A stretch of 6,291 nt of DNA. Origin: Campylobacterales bacterium. Its GTDB lineage: Bacteria; Campylobacterota; Campylobacteria; Campylobacterales; Arcobacteraceae. A model generated the notes under the pieces. The model made no database searches and had not been told where the DNA came from. It saw nothing but the letters and a program-made list of their open reading frames with translations. The stretch is from positions 1 through 6,291 of the forward strand of contig JAMOPZ010000447.1 of assembly GCA_027064245.1 (NCBI GenBank), given 5' to 3'. The position numbers and the translations under genes were made by a program. Of the stretch, positions 1 through 5,657 are shown one piece after another; position 1 is the first letter of the stretch; every line of letters begins with the position of its first letter.

Positions 1-93
1 GATTACTATTATAAAACTATTTTTCCCTTTTTGTCTTAGTATTGAATTTATGGCATATGTTATGAGATATAGATTTATCTTATTTTTTAACAT
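1..93 (-). CDS. N-terminus of FtsX/MacB-like ABC transporter permease (partial, runs off left edge)
   Basis: Only the first 31 codons are in the window and they stay open to base 1. The ATG at 93-91 has a good Shine-Dalgarno site, AGGA at 103-100, six bases upstream, and it overlaps the end of the preceding gene by 14 nt in another frame, which suggests translational coupling. The peptide starts with a short polar stretch, then an amphipathic segment (LYLITYAINS), then SILRQKGKNSFIIVI, where a basic RQKGKN turn leads into the first hydrophobic segment. That layout is typical of the cytoplasmic start of FtsX/MacB-type ABC permeases. In that family this start is followed by TM1, a large periplasmic domain and three more helices, none of which can be seen here. 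The family call rests on a short segment. A different inner-membrane protein is possible, but a real coding start is likely given the ribosome binding site and overlap. Confidence 0.62.
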   Translation of the reverse strand, partial: MLKNKINLYLITYAINSILRQKGKNSFIIVI

Positions 94-403
94 TTTGTAT
101 CCTACTTGGGGTATTGTTTAATATGGTTGAGTGATTATATACAAAAGATGATGGAAAATATTCTCTTAGATCTCCATCATCTTTATATATTGCAAAAAGA
201 TCACTTAAACTTCTATGTCGTATATAAGTAGCTTCAGTAGAGATTGCAAGATCAGGAAGCCCTATTGTTTTAACAAAGATATTTTTATGTACCATTTGTT
301 CGTTTGTTGTTGATTTTACAATAAAAAGGTATAGAACCAAAGATAAAAAGATAAAAACTAAACTAACAAAAAGATATAAAAGATAAAAACTTTTTTTAGT
401 CAA
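80..403 (-). CDS. Small single-pass membrane protein, family not recognised (107 aa)
   Basis: I do not recognise this protein. After a basic start (MTKKS), residues about 6-29 form one strongly hydrophobic segment (FYLLYLFVSLVFIFLSLVLY), so it is probably an inner-membrane protein with its C-terminal ~75 residues in the periplasm. The soluble part is not low-complexity: it contains VGL-like IGLPDLAISTE followed by YIRHRSLSDLFAIYKDDGD and REYFPSSFVY, dense in charged and aromatic residues as in a constrained, conserved fold. The start is TTG at 403-401, chosen because GAGG lies at 416-413 and because the next ATG (MVHKN, residue 37) would discard the membrane segment. It overlaps the NosL-like gene by 8 nt upstream and the permease-like gene by 14 nt downstream, so it is probably a partner of these two. 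It could be a small subunit or adaptor of the ABC permease; this is inference from position. Confidence 0.8.
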   Translation of the reverse strand: MTKKSFYLLYLFVSLVFIFLSLVLYLFIVKSTTNEQMVHKNIFVKTIGLPDLAISTEATYIRHRSLSDLFAIYKDDGDLREYFPSSFVYNHSTILNNTPSRIQNVKK

Positions 404-1514
404 GTTTATATACCTCAGATTCTACAATATCTTTAAACTGTACAATTTTAGTTCCTCTGTGATCTGTTTTAAAAACTTTTGCATCTTCAATATTTGCAAA
501 TGGAATTAACTCATTTCCCATAGGACCATATATATCACTACCTACTACATAGTAAGCTTTTGTACCATCAATTCCCTTTTGACTATAATAATCTGTAACT
601 AATATTTTGCTAATATTTTGTCTAGTTACATCATATTTACCCCATTTTAGAGGATTAAAATAAAATTTCATAAGATCTTTTACCCCATCAAATGATAAAT
701 GATGCTCGTGATTATTATGTTTGTAAAAAATTTGCGCTGCCCATCTTGGATATTTATAAGTAAACATTCCACATACAGGACATTTTTCATTTTTATTTAC
801 TGTAACTTTATCTTCTATATTATCTGATTGATCTACCCTTTTAATCTCCCAAAGATACAAAGCTACAGCTTGTAGTTGTTTCTCTTTTAAATGTTTGCAT
901 AGTTTATGAAATTTTATATCTGCTTTTAGTTCATTTATCTCAAGATAATCACTTAGATCAATATTTTGCTTACATCTATATTTAAAAATCTTTTCACCCA
1001 TAGGATATATTTTTTTCTTTTTTTTCTTTTTTAAAAAAAGTGTATCACTTTGTAATGATTTTTTTGCCATATCTAAAGCTGTAGCAAAATCAACTAATTT
1101 ACCTCTGTATCTTTTTTTAAATTTCAATGCCTCTGCTTTTGTGCTAAAAGCTAGTTTAGAAACTTTACTCATGGTACCACTTACTCTTGATTTTACTATA
1201 TAAAAAGCATCTTTAGCTTTTATAGGTTTTTGAGTAATAGTATCTATAACATAGATACTATTTTTATCTATTCCATATTCTTTCATATCTACAGCTAAAC
1301 ATCTTAGACTACAATATTGTCTTTTTGTACCATTGTGTAGTTTAGCACTATATGAAGTTTTATAAAACATTTTTATACTCATACCACATACAGGACACCA
1401 TTGTTTTGCAATACCATCTTGTACTAATATAGGTTTTACAGTAGCTTTTTTTGAAAAACCACTGCTAAAAGATAGTGTTATAAAAACCAAGATTAAAAAA
1501 ATATATTTAAACAA
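396..1514 (-). CDS. Exported tandem NosL-domain protein, probable copper/metal-binding
   Basis: The protein has 372 residues. Residues 1-20 (MFKYIFLILVFITLSFSSGF) look like a Sec signal peptide or anchor without a lipobox cysteine, although many NosL proteins are lipoproteins. Domain 1 (about 38-155) opens with WCPVCGM at 39-45 and adds QYCSLRC (Cys68, Cys72). Domain 2 (about 243-367) opens with CPVCGM at 245-250, has a HNNHEHH patch at 266-272 and ends with the GPMGNELIPF block (330-339), characteristic of NosL. NosL is known as a Cu(I)-binding accessory protein of nitrous oxide reductase; copper binding here is by analogy. Between the domains lie seven lysines (162-168) and a segment with YPMGEKIF and two lone cysteines (181, 206). 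The usual single-domain NosL is about half this length. TTG at 1514-1512 is the start, backed by AGGAG six bases upstream and by the signal peptide it includes. It leads an overlapping string with a small membrane protein and a permease-like gene. No nosZ, nosD, nosF or nosY is visible. Confidence 0.85.
   Translation of the reverse strand: MFKYIFLILVFITLSFSSGFSKKATVKPILVQDGIAKQWCPVCGMSIKMFYKTSYSAKLHNGTKRQYCSLRCLAVDMKEYGIDKNSIYVIDTITQKPIKAKDAFYIVKSRVSGTMSKVSKLAFSTKAEALKFKKRYRGKLVDFATALDMAKKSLQSDTLFLKKKKKKKIYPMGEKIFKYRCKQNIDLSDYLEINELKADIKFHKLCKHLKEKQLQAVALYLWEIKRVDQSDNIEDKVTVNKNEKCPVCGMFTYKYPRWAAQIFYKHNNHEHHLSFDGVKDLMKFYFNPLKWGKYDVTRQNISKILVTDYYSQKGIDGTKAYYVVGSDIYGPMGNELIPFANIEDAKVFKTDHRGTKIVQFKDIVESEVYKLD
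413..416 (-). promoter_or_regulatory. Ribosome binding site for the TTG start at 403
   Basis: GAGG on the minus strand lies nine bases upstream of the TTG at 403-401, inside the last codons of the NosL-like gene. It supports this non-ATG start and translation coupled to the upstream gene. Confidence 0.5.
1010..1032 (-). repeat. Nearly pure poly-A coding tract (lysine run)
   Basis: The minus strand reads A6-G-A8-G-A7 within the NosL-like gene and encodes seven consecutive lysines (residues 162-168) in the linker between the two NosL domains. A run of eight A is long enough to permit polymerase slippage. Only one sequence is available, so variation is not demonstrated. Confidence 0.8.
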
Positions 1515-1520
1515 ATAAAA

Positions 1521-1525
1521 CTCCT
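1521..1525 (-). promoter_or_regulatory. Ribosome binding site fixing the TTG start at 1514
   Basis: AGGAG on the minus strand lies six bases upstream of the TTG at 1514-1512. No in-frame ATG lies between it and the first CPVCGM motif, so this site decides the start and keeps the signal peptide. Confidence 0.75.
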
Positions 1526-1548
1526 ACTTATTATTTTTATTAGTTGAT

Positions 1549-1554
1549 ATTATA
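1549..1554 (-). promoter_or_regulatory. Possible -10 box for the NosL-like operon
   Basis: TATAAT on the minus strand sits in the 51-nt gap between ribB and the NosL-like gene, about 34 bases before the TTG start. No convincing -35 element is seen, but in Campylobacterota the -35 region is often poorly conserved. Because the region is AT-rich, a chance match is possible; read-through from ribB is the alternative. Confidence 0.4.
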
Positions 1555-1565
1555 ACTGAATTATA

Positions 1566-2597
1566 TTATAGTTTTATTAATATCTCATCTATTATCTTTA
1601 ATCCAAAGCCATTTAGACCAATAAAAGAGTGTTTTTTACTACTTGATAAAAGTTTTATATCTTTTACACCTAAGATATTTAATATTTGAGCACCTATACC
1701 ATAATCTTTTATACTGTCTTTACTATTTGATGTATTGTTTAAAAAGATTAGCAATCCACCTTGCTCTTTTAGATATTGTATAGATTGTAATAATGAGTTT
1801 AATTTTTTATCATCTAAAAATAGATCAATATCTAAACTAATATTGTGAAATTTTACACAACTTGTTTTTGATATATTACCAAATTGTATAATGGTATGTT
1901 TATGATCTAAATGATCTGTAAACTCTTTTTTTATAACATTATTATTAAAAAATACAAAAGGTTCGCTAGATATCTCTTTTACTAATGATTCATTTGCCAT
2001 TCTATACTCTACAAGATCTGAGATATAAACTTGTTTCATATTGTGCTTTTTTGCAAAAATATCAAGATCATCTCTTCTTGCCATAGTGCCATCATCTTTC
2101 ATAATTTCACATATTACAGACTCACCTGCTAAACCTGCTAATTTACAAAGATCAATACTACCTTCTGTATGTCCTGTACGCTCAAGAACTCCACCTGCTT
2201 TTGCTATAAGAGGAAAAATATGTCCAGGTCGTACAAGATCTGTAGTTTTACTAATAGGACTAGCTAAAAGTCTTATTGTATCATCTCGCTCTTGTGCACT
2301 TATTCCTGTTGCTGCTGTAGTGGCATCTACAGATACTGTAAATGCTGTTTCATATGATGAAGTATTGCTAGAGACCATAGGGTTTAGATCTAACCTATTT
2401 GCAGTATTGTTTGTTACTGCAACACATATTAGTCCTCTTGCATATTTTGCCATGAAATTTACTTTTTTATCATCACTTAGTGCTGCTGCATAAACTAAAT
2501 CTCCCTCATTTTCTCTATCTTCATCATCAAGCATTATTACCATATTGCCTTTTTTGATCTCATTTATTGCTTCTTCTACTCTCTTAATAGCTGACAT
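1566..2597 (-). CDS. ribB: 3,4-dihydroxy-2-butanone 4-phosphate synthase with degenerate GTP cyclohydrolase II-like tail
   Basis: This cytoplasmic enzyme converts ribulose 5-phosphate to 3,4-dihydroxy-2-butanone 4-phosphate and formate in riboflavin synthesis. The RibB domain (about 1-203) is complete: LDDEDRENEGDLV at 23-35, the acidic metal and substrate loop; RPGHIFPL at 123-130; RTGHTEGSIDLCKLAGL at 140-156; and MKDDGTMARRDDL at 166-178. Residues 206-343 keep the outline of RibA, for example DYGIGAQILNILGV (298-311) and GLNGFGLKIIDEI (327-339), but the RibA zinc-binding cysteine cluster and the catalytic region around it are absent. The C-terminal half is therefore unlikely to be a GTP cyclohydrolase II, and a separate ribA is expected elsewhere. 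This layout matches the RibBX type known from Proteobacteria. The ATG at 2597 has AAGGG at 2608-2604, six bases away. No FMN riboswitch is visible in the short leader. Confidence 0.95.
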   Translation of the reverse strand: MSAIKRVEEAINEIKKGNMVIMLDDEDRENEGDLVYAAALSDDKKVNFMAKYARGLICVAVTNNTANRLDLNPMVSSNTSSYETAFTVSVDATTAATGISAQERDDTIRLLASPISKTTDLVRPGHIFPLIAKAGGVLERTGHTEGSIDLCKLAGLAGESVICEIMKDDGTMARRDDLDIFAKKHNMKQVYISDLVEYRMANESLVKEISSEPFVFFNNNVIKKEFTDHLDHKHTIIQFGNISKTSCVKFHNISLDIDLFLDDKKLNSLLQSIQYLKEQGGLLIFLNNTSNSKDSIKDYGIGAQILNILGVKDIKLLSSSKKHSFIGLNGFGLKIIDEILIKL

Positions 2598-2624
2598 TAC
2601 ATACCCTTGTGTAGTTTTGTATGA

Positions 2625-2630
2625 ATTATA
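2625..2630 (-). promoter_or_regulatory. Probable -10 box of the ribB promoter
   Basis: A perfect TATAAT on the minus strand lies 27 bases upstream of the ribB ATG, preceded by TGAG. A transcript starting about seven bases downstream would have a leader of roughly 20 nt containing the AAGGG site at 2608-2604. No TTGACA-like -35 is present 17 bases upstream. The larger gap here, against 2-nt gaps upstream, fits a transcription unit boundary. Confidence 0.5.
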
Positions 2631-2715
2631 CTCATTATTTTCTTAATTCTTTTACTATATCTATATCTATTTTTGGAACTTTGATCTTTTTCTATTAAGG
2701 TATCTTTTTGATATT

Positions 2716-2849
2716 TTATAATTTGATATTTCTTAAGGGTAATTCTATTTTAAAAATAGCTCCATTTTGACTATTTTTATCCATTTATCTTTTTTGTTTT
2801 GTTCTCTTAAAATATCTTTTGCATTATTGAAGATATTTTTATATACCAG
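2716..2849 (-). pseudogene. Probable relic of a sensor histidine kinase (N-box plus terminal strand)
   Basis: Two pieces in different frames, in the right order, resemble the ATPase domain of a histidine kinase. Frame one, open 2849-2745, reads NIFNNAKDILREQNKK and then DKWIKI; this resembles the N-box (usual pattern NxLNNAKDAL...) with its following beta strand. Frame two, open 2784-2716, reads KNSQNGAIFKIELPL before a TAA, like the last strand of a HATPase_c domain (pattern GAxFxIELP). The G1, F and G2 boxes that should lie between are missing, so an internal out-of-frame deletion is inferred, perhaps at the A-rich run at 2780-2773. The first piece overlaps the last 14 codons of asnB in another frame. 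In AT-rich DNA short resemblances arise by chance, but two correctly ordered ones on the same strand are less likely to. Confidence 0.5.
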
Positions 2850-4606
2850 TTACAAAAATGCCATAGTGCATAAAAATGTTGTTTAAATCTATTTTGTTTT
2901 GCTTCATTGTACAAAAAAAGTATATATTTTTCATGAAATAGATCGGTTTGTTTATTTACTTTTAGTATATCTTCAAGTAGTTTTGAGCCATATTCTTCAA
3001 AAAGCCATTCATTAAATGGAGTATTAAATCCTTTTTTTGGTCGATCTATAATCTCTTTAGGGATATATTTTGATGCTATTTTCTTAAGTAGATATTTGTT
3101 TGTATCTCCTGTTTTTAGATCACTTTGTATTGAAAAAACTGTATCAACTAACCTATAATCTAAAAAAGGGGTTCTAGTTTCTACGCTATTTGCCATAGTT
3201 ATTTTATCTACTTTACTAAGTAAGGCTTCCCCTAGCCAAATATTAAGATCAATATAACTCATCCAACATATAGGATCTTTTTTTTGTTTTTCACTTTTAA
3301 ATGTAGCTGTTTTTTTTAAAAGCTTTTTTCTTTGTGCAGATGTATAGATCTCACCAAAGCTATTATAAATAGTTTCATTTTTTACCACTCTTCGTAAGTA
3401 TTCACTCTCTTTAGTATTAGTTTGTAAAGCCCCTATAATATTATCTAAAAAATTAGTTTGATTTTGACTTAGGGTATTTTTAAAGTTATAATAGTTTAAA
3501 AATTTAGCATAATTATCATATCCTAAAAAAAGCTCATCGCTACCCTCTCCACTTAAAACTGTTTTTATACCAGCTTGTTTTATGGTTTTACTTAGATGAT
3601 ATAAGGCAATAGATGCTGGATCTGCATGTGGTTCTTCAAGTGCTTCAAAAACATCTTCTAAAGAGTTTATAAAATCTTTTTTTTCTAACTCTATTGCTGT
3701 ATGATTTGAGTTTATACTATTTGCTACAATTTTAGCAAAAGGAAGTTCGCTATATTTTTTATATGTTTTATATCCTATGCTAAATGTATCTATTTTCTGA
3801 TTAGATATTTTTGAGTATATTGAGCTTATTAAACTACTATCTATACCTCCACTTAAAAGAGTTCCTACTTTTACATCACAATTTATTCTTTTTTCTATAC
3901 TGCTAAAAAGTAGTTCTTCTATATTGTTTAATGCTTTTTGTTCCTCTTTTATAGCTGTATATGTATTGATTTTATAATATTTTTTTATATGTATTTTGTT
4001 ATTTTCTAATATTAGATACGAAGCTTTTGGTAATTTTAATATATCTTTATAAAAAGTATTTGGTTCTAGTGGAGTAAAATATTGTAGATACTGAGATAAT
4101 GCTACCTTATTTAGATTTGGTGTAAATCCTAATAATTTTATAATAGGTTTTATCATACTTGCAAATATAAATTTATTATTTTGAAAATAGTAAAAAAATG
4201 GTTTTTTACCATATCTATCTCTTGCACAAAAAAATTTATCTTTTTTAATATCATATATTGTAAAAGCAAATGCTCCATTTAAAAAGTTTAAAAATTTTAT
4301 ATCATATTTTTGATAAAGTCTGATTATTACTTCTGTATCACTTTTTGTAGTACAGTTTAAATTATGATCAATTATCAGCTCTTTATAGTTATATATCTCA
4401 CCATTAAATACTATAGAGATATTATCAAACTCCATAGGTTGATTTGCTTCATCTTTTAGATCTATTATGCTAAGTCTAGTATGACCTAATATTGTAGTAT
4501 TGTATTTTTTTATAGTATAGTTATTGGGACCTCTATTTTTAAGTATATCTAAAGCATTAGAAAAATTATCTATTTTTGATCTATTTATCCCTAAAATACC
4601 GCACAT
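2807..4606 (-). CDS. asnB: Asparagine synthetase (glutamine-hydrolysing), AsnB family
   Basis: The protein has 599 residues, within the normal AsnB range. It transfers ammonia from glutamine to an adenylated aspartate in the cytoplasm. The N-terminal class II amidotransferase domain (about 2-190) begins MCGILG, with Cys2 as nucleophile, and has GHTRLSIIDL (41-50), FNGEIYNY (67-74) and SDTEVI (89-94), the residues that bind glutamine. The synthetase domain has the ATP pyrophosphatase loop SGGIDSS (252-258), LSGEGSDELFLGY (351-363), SKVDKITMANSVETRTPFLD (464-483) and DRPKKGFNTPF (521-531). All key residues are present. The ATG has GGAG at 4615-4612, five bases away, overlapping the lpxB stop; only 2 nt separate the genes. 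The last residues (ISSIMQKIF) overlap a kinase-like relic in another frame, so the C-terminus may be recently altered. Members of this family also act as amidotransferases in surface-polysaccharide synthesis; next to lpxB that alternative is possible. Confidence 0.9.
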   Translation of the reverse strand: MCGILGINRSKIDNFSNALDILKNRGPNNYTIKKYNTTILGHTRLSIIDLKDEANQPMEFDNISIVFNGEIYNYKELIIDHNLNCTTKSDTEVIIRLYQKYDIKFLNFLNGAFAFTIYDIKKDKFFCARDRYGKKPFFYYFQNNKFIFASMIKPIIKLLGFTPNLNKVALSQYLQYFTPLEPNTFYKDILKLPKASYLILENNKIHIKKYYKINTYTAIKEEQKALNNIEELLFSSIEKRINCDVKVGTLLSGGIDSSLISSIYSKISNQKIDTFSIGYKTYKKYSELPFAKIVANSINSNHTAIELEKKDFINSLEDVFEALEEPHADPASIALYHLSKTIKQAGIKTVLSGEGSDELFLGYDNYAKFLNYYNFKNTLSQNQTNFLDNIIGALQTNTKESEYLRRVVKNETIYNSFGEIYTSAQRKKLLKKTATFKSEKQKKDPICWMSYIDLNIWLGEALLSKVDKITMANSVETRTPFLDYRLVDTVFSIQSDLKTGDTNKYLLKKIASKYIPKEIIDRPKKGFNTPFNEWLFEEYGSKLLEDILKVNKQTDLFHEKYILFLYNEAKQNRFKQHFYALWHFCNWYIKISSIMQKIF

Positions 4607-4608
4607 TT

Positions 4609-5655
4609 TTACTCCATAATAAGTTTAGCAATATTTTTACTACTTCCATGTTGTAGATAGTTTTTTAACTCTTGTGATTTGTTAAAAAAATTTTCTCTAT
4701 TATAATTTTTATATAAATTTAATAGATTTTTTATAGTTACTTCATCTTGTACAAGTTCCGGATGCAAAGTTGTACCATTGTATTTCTCAAACATAATATT
4801 AGCAAGTCCTATATATTTTAGTTTTACAAATTTTTTAACTATAAAATAGTCAAGTGGTTTAGCTATATAAGTTAATATAAAAGGAACCCCTATAAGTGAA
4901 GCTTCTAAAGTAGCTGTACCACTACAAATAAATGCAAAATCAACATCAACCAAAGTAGAGTATGTATCATTTGTAATTGTAAAAGTAGATATATCACCAT
5001 AAAGATTTTTTATCTCATTTTTAGTAAAATATTTTGGTATTATTAAAATAGGTTCTATACCTGGCAAAGATTTTAAAAGCTCTTTATATATAGGTATAAG
5101 TTTTGTTATCTCACCTTTTCTACTTCCTGGCATAAAGGCTATTTTTTTTATATCTTTATTTATCGAAGTTTTAAAAATTTTTATTTGGTCTAAAAGTGGA
5201 TGTCCCATATAAGTTATATTTGCATTTTTACTATAATAATTTTTTTCAAAAGGTAAGATTGAAGCTAGTTTATCAATAGTATTTTCTAGTATAGGTATTC
5301 TTTTTTTCTTCCATGCCCAAGCTTGAGGTAAGATATAATAAATTATCTCTTTATCGGGATATTTTTTTTTGATTTTTTTAGCTAATGGTAGATTAAATCC
5401 AGAAGAATCTATAAGTAGTATTTTATGTGTATCTTGTGCTAAATTTACCATTTGATTATTTAGTTTTATAAAAAAAAATAGTTTTTTTAGTACATCTACA
5501 AAGCCCATTATAGCTAAATTTTGTAGATCTACGATAGGCTCTCCTAAGTTTTTATCAAAAATACCTACAAATTTTATATCATCATCTAAATACTGTTTTA
5601 AAGATTTTAGATGTATATTTGCAGAGTGTTCAAGAGCACTTACAAGTATAGTCAT
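4609..5655 (-). CDS. lpxB: Lipid-A-disaccharide synthase
   Basis: This GT19-family, membrane-associated glycosyltransferase joins UDP-2,3-diacylglucosamine and lipid X to form the lipid A disaccharide. The length (348 aa) fits the short campylobacterial form. Visible blocks are SALEHSANIH (6-15), the campylobacterial variant of the GEASGD motif; LIDSSGFNLPLAKKIKK (81-97); YYILPQAWAWKKKR (106-119); LPFEKNYY (134-141); MGHPLLD (150-156); FMPGSRKGEI (174-183); and the UDP-sugar binding stretch FICSGTATLEASLIGVPFI (242-260). The ATG at 5655 lies 2 nt after the ankyrin gene stop. No good Shine-Dalgarno site is close to it (only GAAAG 15 bases away), so translation probably depends on coupling to the upstream gene. 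The gene contains A9 (minus strand, 5370-5362) and T9 (5478-5470) runs. It shows the organism makes lipid A. Confidence 0.95.
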   Translation of the reverse strand: MTILVSALEHSANIHLKSLKQYLDDDIKFVGIFDKNLGEPIVDLQNLAIMGFVDVLKKLFFFIKLNNQMVNLAQDTHKILLIDSSGFNLPLAKKIKKKYPDKEIIYYILPQAWAWKKKRIPILENTIDKLASILPFEKNYYSKNANITYMGHPLLDQIKIFKTSINKDIKKIAFMPGSRKGEITKLIPIYKELLKSLPGIEPILIIPKYFTKNEIKNLYGDISTFTITNDTYSTLVDVDFAFICSGTATLEASLIGVPFILTYIAKPLDYFIVKKFVKLKYIGLANIMFEKYNGTTLHPELVQDEVTIKNLLNLYKNYNRENFFNKSQELKNYLQHGSSKNIAKLIME

Positions 5656-5657
5656 AG

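Noticed and set aside
1541..1560. FNR/CRP-like operator upstream of the NosL-like gene
   Set aside because: One half-site (ATCAA) is present but the other half does not match TTGAT, so there is no convincing palindrome.
2041..2493. A 150-codon open frame on the plus strand
   Set aside because: It lies wholly inside ribB on the opposite strand, its translation shows no family features, and all RibB motifs are on the minus strand. It is a shadow frame.
2598..2624. FMN riboswitch in front of ribB
   Set aside because: The predicted leader is about 20 nt, far too short for an FMN aptamer, and no conserved aptamer segments are seen upstream.
2641..2715. A further coding relic ending KVPKIDIDIVKELRK before ribB
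   Set aside because: The frame is only 18 codons with no start, and the sequence is a simple GATATA-like repeat that gives such residues by composition. Joining it to the upstream frame (DTLIEKD) needs an assumed frameshift.
2745..2759. Stem-loop CTATTTTTAAAATAG as a terminator after asnB
   Set aside because: The arms are almost pure A/T, the loop is too small unless the stem shortens to five pairs, and no T-run follows it on the minus strand.
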